The notes under the pieces: generated by a model
Told to the model about the DNA's origin: nothing
Databases searched by the model: none
Seen by the model: only the letters and a program-made list of their open reading frames with translations
NCBI RefSeq assembly: GCF_021531595.1
Contig: NZ_JADYUD010000004.1
Span: 106,509-170,508, forward strand
Direction: 5' to 3'
Source: Fusobacterium perfoetens
GTDB lineage: Bacteria; Fusobacteriota; Fusobacteriia; Fusobacteriales; Fusobacteriaceae
Length of the DNA stretch: 64,000 nt
In this document: piece by piece, positions 1-8,937 of the stretch
How the letters are laid out: each line of letters starts with the position of its first letter
Position numbering within the stretch: position 1 is the stretch's first letter
Made by a program: the position numbers and the translations under genes

Positions 1-543
1 TCATGTTGTGCTCCATGTTGTTCAACAGTAATTGAACTTTTAAAAGAGTACTTTGAAATAACTATTTTTTACTATAATCCAAATATCACAGAAAATGATG
101 AATATCATAAAAGATATGAAGAAATGATTGAATATATAAAAAAGAGACATTATGATATTCCTGTAAAAGAGGGGAGATATAATCCAAAAGAAGATTTTTT
201 TGAAAAGATTAAAGGATTAGAAGATAGAAAAGAGGGAGGAGAAAGATGTTATAAATGTTATAACCTTCGTATGCAAGAAACAGCACAAAAAGCAGCAGAA
301 GAGGGATATGATTATTTTACTACTGCTCTTTCAATAAGCCCTATGAAAAATTCTGCATGGATAAATGAAATAGGAGAAAAACTTGAAAAAGAATATAAAA
401 TTAAATATCTTTATGGAGACTTTAAGAAAAAAGGAAGATATGTAGAAAGTATAAAAATTTCAAAAGAATATAATCTTTATAGACAAGATTATTGTGGATG
501 TATATTTTCAAAGCTGGAGAGAAAAGCTAATTCTCCTTTATAA
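1..543 (+). CDS. queH: Epoxyqueuosine reductase QueH, 5'-truncated by window edge
   Basis: The reading frame is open from base 1 and ends at a TAA at 541-543, so the N-terminus lies outside the window. QueH reduces epoxyqueuosine to queuosine, the last step of the tRNA wobble-G34 modification, using an iron-sulfur cluster. Visible hallmarks are the CCAPCC cysteine cluster in the first codons, a middle ERCYKCY pair and a C-terminal DYCGC motif, all characteristic of the QueH (DUF208) family. The first ATG in frame (124) is internal, not the start, because the cysteine cluster lies upstream of it. Confidence 0.88.
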   Translation, partial: SCCAPCCSTVIELLKEYFEITIFYYNPNITENDEYHKRYEEMIEYIKKRHYDIPVKEGRYNPKEDFFEKIKGLEDRKEGGERCYKCYNLRMQETAQKAAEEGYDYFTTALSISPMKNSAWINEIGEKLEKEYKIKYLYGDFKKKGRYVESIKISKEYNLYRQDYCGCIFSKLERKANSPL

Positions 544-562
544 TCTAATAATTATAAAAAAT

Positions 563-626
563 GGAGCTGTTGTATTTTCTAAATTATAAAAATAAAATTT
601 TATTTTTATAAATCTGCAACAGCTCC
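563..626. terminator. Long hairpin after queH
   Basis: GGAGCTGTTG (563-572) pairs with CAACAGCTCC (617-626). The intervening AT-rich arm can itself fold. It lies between the queH stop and the end of the opposing small gene, so it probably works as a bidirectional terminator, although neither side has a clean T-run. Confidence 0.45.
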
Positions 627-640
627 AAGGAAATGAACAA

Positions 641-817
641 TTATTTCTCAATAGAATAGTAGCATCTTTTTGGAGAGATTATAGCTTCGTCTTTTTTTAA
701 ATCTTTAAGAGCTTTATCAACAGCTTTCTTATCTTCTCCAAGAGCTTCAGCTATTTCCCCACCCTTCATAGGTTCTGATTTTTTTAATAAGTCAACTATT
801 TTATCTTTTAATTCCAT
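641..817 (-). CDS. Small winged-helix-like protein, 58 aa
   Basis: This short minus-strand gene reads from ATG at 817 to TAA at 641-643. The ribosome-binding site CAGGAGGC lies just upstream on that strand (823-830). The sequence looks like a compact winged helix: an initial helix with DLLKKSEPMK, then GEIAEALGEDKKAVDKALKDL as helix-turn-recognition helix, then a basic strand ending KRCYYSIEK. It is probably a small DNA-binding protein; no specific family or target can be named. It is convergent with queH and divergent from the radical SAM gene. Confidence 0.7.
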   Translation of the reverse strand: MELKDKIVDLLKKSEPMKGGEIAEALGEDKKAVDKALKDLKKDEAIISPKRCYYSIEK

Positions 818-939
818 TTTAATGCCTCCTGATAATTTAGTGTTTTAGTATTTTTCTATATTATATAATTTTTAATATAAGAAATCAACATTGATTTGTA
901 ATGATTGTAAAATAATTTTTTAAAGTATAAAGGGGGAAT

Positions 940-1866
940 ATGAATAATAAAAATAATAATGACAGGTTTTATTCTTTAAATAATTATTTAAAAGAAACTT
1001 TTGGTCATAAGATATATAAAGTTTCTCTTGATGGAGGATTTACATGTCCAAACAGAGATGGAACTATATCTTCAAAAGGTTGTCTTTTTTGCAGTGACAG
1101 AGGAAGTGGAGAATTTACTGGAGAGAGAGGAAATTCTATAACAAAACAGATAGAAGAACAACTTGAATTTATTTCTGGTAAAAATGAAAATAATAATGTA
1201 ATAGCTTATTTTCAAAATTTTACAAATACTTATGCCCCTATAGAATATTTAAAAAAAATATATTACGAAGCATTATCTCATGAAAAAGTTATGGGAATTG
1301 CTATTGCTACAAGGCCCGATTGTTTAAATGATGAAGTTTTAAACCTCTTATCAGAAATCAATAATAAATTTTTTCTTTGGATAGAACTTGGATTACAAAC
1401 TGCAAAAAATAATACAGCAGAGATTATAAACAGGGGATATAAGACTTCATGCTATATTGAAGCTTGTGAAAAATTAAACAGCAGAAATATAAAATTTGTA
1501 ACACATATGATAGTGGGACTTCCTTTTGAAACAAAAGAAGATATTATTAATACAGCCCAGCTTATAAATAATGTAAATTCATGGGGAATTAAAATTCATC
1601 TTCTTTATATATTAAAAAATAGTCCTCTTGAAAAATATTATAATGAATATAAGTTTAAAGTTTTTGAAAAAGATGAATACACAGATATTGTTATAGAAAT
1701 TATATCAATATTAAATCCTAATATAGTTGTTCACAGACTTACAGGAGATGCTAAAAAAGAAGATCTTTTTCTGCCTTTATGGAGTACAGATAAAAGAGGG
1801 GTTTTAAATGATATTCAAAAAAAATTAAAATCAAGAAACATATATCAAGGAAAGGAGTATAAATAA
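940..1866 (+). CDS. Radical SAM protein, TIGR01212/YhcC type
   Basis: The protein has 308 aa. The radical SAM cluster motif is the expanded C-PNRDG-...-GCLFCS found near residues 30-55 in the TIGR01212 (YhcC-like) family, followed by a typical TIM-barrel body. Its substrate is not established. The start ATG at 940 follows AAGGGGGAAT. The stop is immediately followed by the ATG of the RpiR-type regulator at 1867, so the two genes are translationally linked. Confidence 0.85.
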   Translation: MNNKNNNDRFYSLNNYLKETFGHKIYKVSLDGGFTCPNRDGTISSKGCLFCSDRGSGEFTGERGNSITKQIEEQLEFISGKNENNNVIAYFQNFTNTYAPIEYLKKIYYEALSHEKVMGIAIATRPDCLNDEVLNLLSEINNKFFLWIELGLQTAKNNTAEIINRGYKTSCYIEACEKLNSRNIKFVTHMIVGLPFETKEDIINTAQLINNVNSWGIKIHLLYILKNSPLEKYYNEYKFKVFEKDEYTDIVIEIISILNPNIVVHRLTGDAKKEDLFLPLWSTDKRGVLNDIQKKLKSRNIYQGKEYK

Positions 1867-2721
1867 ATGAGTGTAATATCAAAAATTAAAGAAATGCACA
1901 ATGAAATGACAGCTAAAGAAAAGAAAATAAGTAAATATATTCTTCAGCATCTTGATAAAATAGTATATATGAATACTTATCAGATTGCTGATAAATGTAA
2001 AGTCAGCCAAGCATCTGTTGTAAGGTTTGCAAAAAAATTAGGATATTCTGGTTTTCCTGAATTTAAAATCTCTTTTGGAAGAGACATGGGAAGAAGAGAT
2101 GTAGAAGACAAAGTAAATTTCATTTATGAAGATATCCATGAAACAGATGGATTGGAAGATCTTGTAAAAAAAATTGCTTATGCAAATAGCAATATAATTC
2201 AAGATACATATTCTATTCTTGATGTGAATAGTATCAGACAGGCAATTGATGTATTAAAAAATGCAAGAAAAATTTTTATACTTGGAGCAGGTTATTCAGG
2301 AATAGTTGCTAAAGACTTTCATTATAAACTTGGGGAATTAGGTATGAATTCCACATGTGAGTCTGATTATCATATTCTTCTTGCTAGTATTTCCACTCTT
2401 AATGAAAACGATGCTGTATTTGTAATTTCACAAGGAGGAAAAACTCTTGATATTTATAATCTTGTAAAAGAAGCTAAAAAAAGAAAAGTAAAAATAATTT
2501 CTGTTACACAGATGTCATCAAATCCTATAAGAGATCTCGCTGATATTAAAATAAGTACAATAGTTGAAAAAAATAATTTTCGTTCAACTGCCCTTTCTTC
2601 AAGAATTGCACAACTAACAATTATAGATATAATCTATGTTGCTCTTATAACTGAAAACAAGCAGCTTGCTGAAAAATATATAGGAGATGCTATAAAACTT
2701 GTAAGTGACTTTAAAATGTAG
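1867..2721 (+). CDS. MurR/RpiR-family transcriptional regulator
   Basis: The protein has 284 aa with two domains: an N-terminal HTH_6 domain (about residues 1-77, with SQASVVRFAKKLGYSGFPEFK typical of RpiR proteins) and a C-terminal SIS sugar-phosphate-binding domain (about 125-255, GAGYSGIVAKDF and FVISQGGKTLD). Such regulators sense phosphosugars. The next gene is nagB, so control of amino-sugar catabolism is a reasonable inference. Its start abuts the radical SAM stop, and an AAGGAG site lies inside the end of that gene. Confidence 0.88.
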   Translation: MSVISKIKEMHNEMTAKEKKISKYILQHLDKIVYMNTYQIADKCKVSQASVVRFAKKLGYSGFPEFKISFGRDMGRRDVEDKVNFIYEDIHETDGLEDLVKKIAYANSNIIQDTYSILDVNSIRQAIDVLKNARKIFILGAGYSGIVAKDFHYKLGELGMNSTCESDYHILLASISTLNENDAVFVISQGGKTLDIYNLVKEAKKRKVKIISVTQMSSNPIRDLADIKISTIVEKNNFRSTALSSRIAQLTIIDIIYVALITENKQLAEKYIGDAIKLVSDFKM

Positions 2722-2898
2722 AATATAAATATAAAACCATTATATCTTGAAATATTCAGATTAATGAATTAATTTTGAAAAAATAATTCAAAATTTATTT
2801 TAAAATTTGTATTTTTATTTCTTTTTTGGTTGATTTTTTATGAATAAAGTGTTATCCTATTTATGTAAGGAATGTATAAATGTTTTTAGGAGGATAAA

Positions 2899-3729
2899 AT
2901 GAGATTAGTAATAACAGATAAAAATTTTTGTGACTGGGCTGCTGTACATGTAGCAAGAAGAATATTGGAAGCTAAACCTACAAAAGAAAAACCTTTTGTT
3001 TTAGGACTTCCTACTGGAGGAACTCCTGTTAATATGTACAAAAGATTAGTTCAATTCTATAAAGATGGCATCTTATCTTTTGAAAATGTTGTAACTTTCA
3101 ACATGGACGAATATGTAGGACTTGAGCCAAGCAATGAGCAAAGTTATTACAATTATATGCATACAAACCTTTTTGATCATGTGGATATTAAACCTGAAAA
3201 TATCAATATGCTTAACGGAATGGCAACAGATTATAAAGCTGAATGTCAAAGATATGAAGATAAAATAAAATCTTATGGAGGAATAAACTTATTTGTTGGA
3301 GGAATTGGACCAGATGGACACATTGCCTTCAATGAACCAGGTTCATCTTTAAGTTCAAGAACAAGAGATAAAGAACTTACTCACGATACTATTATAGCAA
3401 ACTCAAGATTTTTTGGAGGAGATATAACTAAAGTTCCAAAGCTTGCTCTTACTGTTGGAGTAGGAACTGTAATGGATGCAGATGAAGTTTTAATTCTTGT
3501 AAATGGAGCAGGAAAAGCAAGAGCTCTTCAACATGCAGTAGAAGAGGGAGTAAATCACATGTGGACAATATCAGCTCTTCAAATGCATAGAAATGGAATT
3601 ATTGTTTCTGATGAAGATGCAACTTTAGAATTAAAAGTTGGTACTTACAGATACTTTAAAGACATTGAACAAAATAATCTTGATACAGATAAAATGATAG
3701 CAGATTTATATGCTGAATATAAAAAATAA
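2899..3729 (+). CDS. nagB: Glucosamine-6-phosphate deaminase
   Basis: NagB converts glucosamine-6-phosphate to fructose-6-phosphate and ammonia in the cytoplasm. The 276-aa product has the full family length (E. coli 266). Conserved segments are visible: the phosphate-binding LGLPTGGTP, the catalytic region FNMDEYVGL, the [18 protein letters not shown] block with its catalytic aspartate and histidine, and SRTR. The start at 2899 follows TTAGGAGGATAAA. It has its own 178-bp upstream region after the RpiR-type gene, a likely place for control by that regulator. Confidence 0.95.
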   Translation: MRLVITDKNFCDWAAVHVARRILEAKPTKEKPFVLGLPTGGTPVNMYKRLVQFYKDGILSFENVVTFNMDEYVGLEPSNEQSYYNYMHTNLFDHVDIKPENINMLNGMATDYKAECQRYEDKIKSYGGINLFVGGIGPDGHIAFNEPGSSLSSRTRDKELTHDTIIANSRFFGGDITKVPKLALTVGVGTVMDADEVLILVNGAGKARALQHAVEEGVNHMWTISALQMHRNGIIVSDEDATLELKVGTYRYFKDIEQNNLDTDKMIADLYAEYKK

Positions 3730-3741
3730 AATATAAAAAAG

Positions 3742-3769
3742 AGGGAGATTTCAAAAATGAAGTCTCCCT
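3742..3769. terminator. Terminator between nagB and the esterase operon
   Basis: AGGGAGA (3742-3748) pairs with TCTCCCT (3763-3769). On the minus strand the stem is followed by a run of T (3735-3740 are A on the plus strand). It ends the leftward esterase operon and probably nagB as well. Confidence 0.7.
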
Positions 3770-3775
3770 TATTTG

Positions 3776-4534
3776 TTATTTTATTAAATCAAGTTCATAA
3801 AAAATCATTGGAAGCTCTTTTTCCCATGAAGCTTCAGTATGTTCTCCTTCAATTATAAGATGTGGGAAAACTTGGGCACCTTTTGAAGAAAAAATTCTTG
3901 CCATAGCAAGATTTTTCTCTGTTCCTATAGCAAGTTCTTTTGAACCTCTGAACTCCTTTCTTCCCCAACTTATATATATTTTAGTATCAGGATTAAATTG
4001 TGATTTTGATATTTCATTTGCAAGTCTTCCAAAAACATGGTCATAAAAAGGAGATACACAGGCTGCTTTTGAAAATATATCAGATCTTACTCCAACTGCA
4101 TAAACAGACATAAGTCCTCCCATAGAACTACCACCTATTCCTGTATATTTTCTTTCAGAAAGAGTTGGATATTTTTCATCTATATAGGGTTTTAATATAT
4201 CTACAATCCAATCAACAGTAATTTTACCAAGTCCTTCTATAAATCCAAATCTTTTATCAGTAAATGAGTAAGGAGAAAATTCACAAAGCCTCATATTTCC
4301 TTCATGATTGCATTCAAGACCTACAATGATTATCTTTCCCTCTGCTTTATCAAGAAAATTTTTTATTCCCCATGATTTTCCATAAGTAGCATCTTCATCA
4401 AAAAAGAGATTATGTCCATCAAACATATATAAAACAGGAAATCTTTCTCCTTTTTTAATTTCATCAGGAATATAGATATGAAGCATTCTTGAAAGATTAA
4501 AAGGTTCTATAAAAATTTCTTCTTTTATTATCAT
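3776..4534 (-). CDS. Esterase-D-like alpha/beta hydrolase
   Basis: The protein has 252 aa and belongs to the putative esterase family (PF00756-like). The oxyanion/nucleophile elbow is GGSSMGG with the central serine. PVLYMFDGHNLFFDE near residue 35 matches the N-terminal core. The C-terminal GEHTEASWEKELP supplies the expected histidine. No signal peptide is seen, so it is cytoplasmic. The start is supported by TAAGGAGTTT. It is the last gene of a leftward group with a second hydrolase and an ATP-grasp enzyme; the substrate is unknown. Confidence 0.8.
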   Translation of the reverse strand: MIIKEEIFIEPFNLSRMLHIYIPDEIKKGERFPVLYMFDGHNLFFDEDATYGKSWGIKNFLDKAEGKIIIVGLECNHEGNMRLCEFSPYSFTDKRFGFIEGLGKITVDWIVDILKPYIDEKYPTLSERKYTGIGGSSMGGLMSVYAVGVRSDIFSKAACVSPFYDHVFGRLANEISKSQFNPDTKIYISWGRKEFRGSKELAIGTEKNLAMARIFSSKGAQVFPHLIIEGEHTEASWEKELPMIFYELDLIK

Positions 4535-4570
4535 TTTAAACTCCTTAGATAAAATATCAGTACAATAAAA

Positions 4571-5326
4571 TTATAACATATGTTTAAGGAAATATGGAAG
4601 CTGAACTTTCCACCAAGGCCAGTCATGATCAACATCATGCCCCCAATAGTCAATCCATGCAGGAACTTGAAGTTTTTCTAATATTCCTTTTATCTTATTT
4701 GTATCTTCAATACATTCATTTTCCCATTTTCCTTGCCCTACACAAATTACTATTTCAGAGTGTCTATACATATTAAGATAATAATGTTCCCAAGGAATAT
4801 TTTTTAAATAATCAACAGGTGAGTTATCGTATATCAGGCTGTCATTATAATTTGGAAAAAAGAATCTTGCGTCATATAGTCCACTAAGAGCTATAAGATT
4901 ATCAAAAATATCAGGACGGCGGAAAAAGAAATTAGCAGAATGATAAGCTCCCATACTGCATCCTGTTGTCATAAATTTTCCGTGATAATCTTCGTGAGCA
5001 GTTTGATTATGAATATATCTAAATTTTGGAATTGCTTCATTTACTATATAATTAAACCATCTTTCGTGTTGTACTATTCTTTCGTGATAATCTCCATCTT
5101 TTTTTGACCAACTCTCAAGGTCTATGCTATCAACACAGAAAAGCTGAAGTTTTCCTTGCTCTATAAATTCAGCAACAGCATCTATCATTCCAAAATTATA
5201 AAAATCAAAGAAGCGTCCATCTTGTGCAGGAAAAACAACACAAGGTTTTCCACTATGTCCGTAAACCATAAATTCCATATCTCTCCCTAGAGAGTGGCTG
5301 TATTCCTTATAATATGCAGTATGCAT
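4571..5326 (-). CDS. Second putative esterase (alpha/beta hydrolase)
   Basis: The protein has 251 aa. The nucleophile elbow is GCSMGAYHS, with a later DVDHDWPWW segment that could contain the catalytic histidine. It is related in fold to the neighbouring esterase, but its N-terminal part (YYKEYSHSLGRDMEFMVYG) differs, so it is not a simple duplication. A GGGGGGAT site precedes the ATG. It sits between an ATP-grasp gene and another hydrolase with short gaps, suggesting one pathway. Confidence 0.78.
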   Translation of the reverse strand: MHTAYYKEYSHSLGRDMEFMVYGHSGKPCVVFPAQDGRFFDFYNFGMIDAVAEFIEQGKLQLFCVDSIDLESWSKKDGDYHERIVQHERWFNYIVNEAIPKFRYIHNQTAHEDYHGKFMTTGCSMGAYHSANFFFRRPDIFDNLIALSGLYDARFFFPNYNDSLIYDNSPVDYLKNIPWEHYYLNMYRHSEIVICVGQGKWENECIEDTNKIKGILEKLQVPAWIDYWGHDVDHDWPWWKVQLPYFLKHML

Positions 5327-5365
5327 TTTAAAATCCCCCCTGTAAGATTATATAAGCAGTTATTA

Positions 5366-6562
5366 TTAATATTTTTTCAAATACATATTACCAAGTTCAA
5401 AACATTCATCTAGTGTTTTAAATCTTGCAATAATCATATCATTTCCCATAGCAGCAGACATAATATCTGGCATTCTTTCTTTCATAACTATGCTGTCTTT
5501 GTATTTTTCAATAACTTCTTCTTGTGAGAAAACATAATTATGCATATCTCTTCTTGCAAGACAAACACAATGGTAAGGTCTTGAATTTTTATCAAAATTT
5601 CCTTTGTCAGTTGTAACCATATCAGCCCAGATTTGATAAACATCAATATCATTAGCAAAATTCATCATATCAGGAGTAAATCCTCCTGGAGGACGCATAT
5701 TTACTTCAAGACCTACAATATCTCCCTTGTTTCCAAGTCCTTTTTTATCTTCAAGAAGTCTAAAAAATTCACAGTGGAAAAAACGGCTGTTAGTATCAAA
5801 TGATTTTACAGTTTTTCTTCCTGCTTCTTTTAAATCTTGTGGTATTTCTCTATATGAATAGTAAATAAGATCTATCTGATCATTTACAAGATCCATTACA
5901 GGAACAGGATAAGCATGGGCAGTTTCAAATATTATATCTTTTTTGCTGTCAGCTATTCCATCGTAAGATAAAAGTTCTCCGTTTATAAATTCTTCCATTA
6001 TATATTCTACATTTTTATCATGTGTAGCATAGAAATACTTCATTTCTTCATCATTAGAAAGTTTATATGTTGCAGCAGCTCCAACCCCATTATTTGGTTT
6101 TACTACAACAGGATATCCTACCTCGTCTATAAATTTTTTACCATCTTCATAATATGGAGTCACTATATGATAACGAGCTATCAGAACTCCAGCTTTTTTA
6201 TAAAATTCTTTCATCTGACTTTTATATTTTATTCCTCCGATTCTATCTTCTTTTAGTCCTGTATTAATATTAAAATCAGTACGAAGTTTTGCATCTCTTA
6301 AAAGCCAGTATTCATTATTTGATTCCAGCCAATCAATACGACCATATTTAAAAGTAAAGTATGCACAAGCACGGTAAACCTCATCATAATTTTCAAGAGA
6401 TGATACTTTATAATATTCATTTAAGACATTTTTAAGTTCAGTGCTTAAATTATCATATTCTTCATCTCCTATTGCTAGAGTATTTACACCATTATTTTTA
6501 AGTCCCCTACAAAAATTCCAATAATTTTTTGGAAAATTTGGTGATATAAATACAAAATTCAT
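5366..6562 (-). CDS. ATP-grasp domain protein
   Basis: The protein has 398 aa. The ATP-grasp core is visible from about residue 110: VGYPVVVKPNNGVGAAATY (nucleotide-binding lysine and glycine loop), YIMEEFINGELLSYDG, then GLEVNMRPPGGFTPDMMN, which contains the metal-binding E-x-N. Members ligate a carboxylate to an amine or thiol through an acyl phosphate. The N-terminal ~100 residues resemble a pre-ATP-grasp domain. It is the first gene of the leftward operon with two esterase-like genes. The substrate cannot be deduced. Confidence 0.8.
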   Translation of the reverse strand: MNFVFISPNFPKNYWNFCRGLKNNGVNTLAIGDEEYDNLSTELKNVLNEYYKVSSLENYDEVYRACAYFTFKYGRIDWLESNNEYWLLRDAKLRTDFNINTGLKEDRIGGIKYKSQMKEFYKKAGVLIARYHIVTPYYEDGKKFIDEVGYPVVVKPNNGVGAAATYKLSNDEEMKYFYATHDKNVEYIMEEFINGELLSYDGIADSKKDIIFETAHAYPVPVMDLVNDQIDLIYYSYREIPQDLKEAGRKTVKSFDTNSRFFHCEFFRLLEDKKGLGNKGDIVGLEVNMRPPGGFTPDMMNFANDIDVYQIWADMVTTDKGNFDKNSRPYHCVCLARRDMHNYVFSQEEVIEKYKDSIVMKERMPDIMSAAMGNDMIIARFKTLDECFELGNMYLKKY

Positions 6563-6874
6563 AAACCCTCACCCCTATTTCACATAAAAATATTACACTA
6601 ATAATAGCACAATCCAAATTCATAATCAATAGTTTTACTTTATAAACTATAGCTTTAGGTCAATATATGACATTCTAATTTTTTCTATTTTCTGATTTTT
6701 CAAAGATAAAAATATTAAAATAAAGATTCTTATTTTCCGATATATTTTTTAAATTATGCATATCTATGAAAAAAATTATTTCATAAAAGCTGAAAGAAAC
6801 AACTTTTTCATTGTAAAATGATTTTTAAAATGCTATCATTAAGATATAGCAAATTATTAAGGAGGTAATAAATT
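6563..6874 (+). promoter_or_regulatory. Intergenic region with promoter for the DUF3298 gene
   Basis: These 312 bp separate two divergent genes. A plausible sigma-70 promoter for the rightward gene is TTGTAA at 6811-6816, a 17-bp spacer and TATCAT at 6834-6839. No other gene or RNA structure was recognised. Confidence 0.5.
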
Positions 6875-7537
6875 ATGAACGCTAAAAAAATTATTGTTCC
6901 TTTTTTATTGATTTCATCTATAGCTTTTGCAGATGTTCAGGTGGAATCTATAAAGAAAGAAAAAACAAGTAAGGATTTTTCTTATAACCTTACAGTTCCA
7001 CAATTTAAATTTGATGGTCAACCTATGACTGATTTAAACGGAGCATTTACAAATGAAATACTTACAGCTGTAAGAAAAGCAGAGTTTGAAGGGGCTGAAC
7101 TTAAAAAAACAGGTTCTGTTGCTAAAGCAGAAGCAGTTATTAGTTTTAAAGAGTATAAAAATAGCTTTGGAGTTACTTCTGTTGTTACAAACAATTATTC
7201 TTACGGTGGTGGAGCTAACGGAGAAACTGTTTTAAGTAGTTATAACATTGATAATTTAACAGGTAAAATTTTGACTTTTGATGATGTGTTTATAAGAAGT
7301 GCAAAAGAATCTATAGAAAAAGGAATATTACAAGCTATAAAAAATAATAAGTCAGGAAAATATTTTGAAAATACTTTAGGAGTAAATCTTGATAACTCAA
7401 TTATGTTTTTTGATGGTGACTATGTATATTTCCAATTCCAACAATATACAATAGGGCCTCGTTCTTCAGGAAATCCTGCTTTTAAATATAACAAAGAAAT
7501 ATTAAAACCATTTTTTAAATACGAATTTAACAAATAA
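6875..7537 (+). CDS. Secreted DUF3298/DUF4163 (RsiV-like) protein
   Basis: The protein has 220 aa with a clear N-terminal signal peptide: KK, a hydrophobic run IIVPFLLISSIAF, and a likely Ala-Asp cleavage site near residue 19-20. The mature part carries the DUF4163-like segment (about 45-110, ending NNYSYGGGANGET) and DUF3298 (about 115-215, LTGKILTFDDVF and YFQFQQYTIGPRSSG). In Bacillus this pair forms the extracytoplasmic part of RsiV, a lysozyme-binding anti-sigma factor; here there is no membrane anchor or anti-sigma domain. Function is otherwise unknown. The start follows AAGGAGGT. Confidence 0.75.
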   Translation: MNAKKIIVPFLLISSIAFADVQVESIKKEKTSKDFSYNLTVPQFKFDGQPMTDLNGAFTNEILTAVRKAEFEGAELKKTGSVAKAEAVISFKEYKNSFGVTSVVTNNYSYGGGANGETVLSSYNIDNLTGKILTFDDVFIRSAKESIEKGILQAIKNNKSGKYFENTLGVNLDNSIMFFDGDYVYFQFQQYTIGPRSSGNPAFKYNKEILKPFFKYEFNK

Positions 7538-7557
7538 ATTAAAATTTCAAAATAATT

Positions 7558-7705
7558 TTTAATAGGACTTTTATTAAAAGAAGAAAAATACAGGGCTGTA
7601 TATTTGGAATTATTTATAAATTTTTCATATTTTCTCTGAAAATTTTATTTTATAATCTCATACAGCCCTGTAAATTTTTAGCAAAAATAGTCCTATTATA
7701 AAAAA
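7558..7705. repeat. Nested inverted-repeat element beside a recombinase gene
   Basis: Outer arms TAATAGGACT (7560-7569) and AGTCCTATTA (7689-7698) are inverted copies. Inside, ACAGGGCTGTA (about 7590) pairs with TACAGCCCTGT (about 7662). The left outer arm, extended to 17 bp at 7558-7574, recurs in inverted orientation at 8906-8922 on the other side of the tyrosine recombinase gene. The rest of the gap to 7879 is almost pure A/T and shows nothing else recognisable. Confidence 0.6.
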
Positions 7706-7879
7706 TATTTAAATAGAAATATAAAACATCATATAATTATTTTAAAATAATAATTATTTTTTATATAAAAATAATAAAACTCAATATAATATTAATTATA
7801 TCTAATTATATTTTTTAAATAATTATTATTTTTATGTTTTATTATTTTTTGTATTTTGTAATTATTATTAAAATAAAAT

Positions 7880-8875
7880 TTATTTTTCATTTTCTTGTAA
7901 ATACTCAGGTAATTTTGAAATTACCCTTTTATCAAGGATACTTTTTGCATTTATATAAATCTCAGTTACTCTAGTGTCAGCATGACCTAAAAAGTCTCTT
8001 ATTTCTAAAATGTCAGCACCATTTGCAGAAAGTTCAGTTGCAATAGCATGTCTTATATTATGTGGGCTTATATCTATTCCAATAGATTTTCCCATTTCTT
8101 GAATTATATTATATAGTGCTTTATATGAAAGCTGAGTATTTTTTTGAAAAGAACTAGGAAAGACAAATTTTTCTTCCATATCTTCTTCTGAAAAATTATA
8201 CATATTCATTACAAAATTTTTATACTCATTCAGCTTTTTTACAAGAATTTCATGAACTGGTTTATACTGTTCTCTTCCACTTTTAGTTTTTTCCAATTTT
8301 ATAAAGTAATCATTATCTCTTTTAAGAATATTATTGTATCGGACATTTATTAATTCCTGACTTCTCATTCCAGTATAAAAAAGCGTATAAAGAATAATTG
8401 TATTTCTATACTCTTTTTCTCCATATACTTTATATGTATCTAATATTTTTTTTATATCTTCAAAAGAAACTTTTAAAATATTATCAATATTTCTTCCAGT
8501 TTTAAAAAGTTTCACAAACTTAAAAGGATTTTTTACTCCATGTTTTTCAAGTTCATTATATAAAGATTTTAATGCCGAAATAATTTTATTCACAGATGTT
8601 TTTTTTAAATTTCTTTCATACAAAAGATGTGAAAGATAATCTTCTACATCCTCTTCAGATATATCAGACATAAGTTCTACAATTTCATCTCTCTGTATAG
8701 GCTCCCCATTATCATATACAAAAAGTAAGAAATCATTAAGATAGAAAAGATAATCTTTCATAGTTTTTTCACTTCTGTAAATTTCAAATATGGATTTTCT
8801 ATTTTCTTTTTCTCTTTTTTTTCTTCTTCTGACTGTAACTTCACTGTTGCTTCTGTTTATGATATCAAAATCCAA
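7880..8875 (-). CDS. XerC/D-like tyrosine recombinase
   Basis: The protein has 331 aa, starting at TTG (8875) behind AAAGGAGGGA. An N-terminal SAM-like core-binding domain (about 40-130) precedes the catalytic domain. The catalytic set is visible: Arg in TGMRSQEL, His and Arg in PHNIRHAIATEL, His in LGHADTRV, and the nucleophile Tyr in TEIYINA. The family cuts and rejoins DNA through a 3'-phosphotyrosine. It could be the cell's Xer enzyme or a stand-alone recombinase. The 17-bp inverted repeats flanking it favour a locus-specific or mobile role. Confidence 0.85.
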   Translation of the reverse strand: MDFDIINRSNSEVTVRRRKKREKENRKSIFEIYRSEKTMKDYLFYLNDFLLFVYDNGEPIQRDEIVELMSDISEEDVEDYLSHLLYERNLKKTSVNKIISALKSLYNELEKHGVKNPFKFVKLFKTGRNIDNILKVSFEDIKKILDTYKVYGEKEYRNTIILYTLFYTGMRSQELINVRYNNILKRDNDYFIKLEKTKSGREQYKPVHEILVKKLNEYKNFVMNMYNFSEEDMEEKFVFPSSFQKNTQLSYKALYNIIQEMGKSIGIDISPHNIRHAIATELSANGADILEIRDFLGHADTRVTEIYINAKSILDKRVISKLPEYLQENEK

Positions 8876-8905
8876 GATTATCCCTCCTTTTTAAATTTTC
8901 ATTTC

Positions 8906-8922
8906 ATAAAAGTCCTATTAAA
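8906..8922. repeat. Right inverted-repeat arm flanking the recombinase gene
   Basis: ATAAAAGTCCTATTAAA is the exact reverse complement of 7558-7574. It lies directly upstream of the recombinase start, between that gene and the pseudouridine synthase gene. Confidence 0.65.
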
Positions 8923-8937
8923 TAATTTAAATAATTT

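Noticed and set aside
7880..8875. Integrase of a second prophage
   Set aside because: No other phage genes adjoin it, and its neighbours are ordinary host genes. It is treated as a Xer-like or small-element recombinase.
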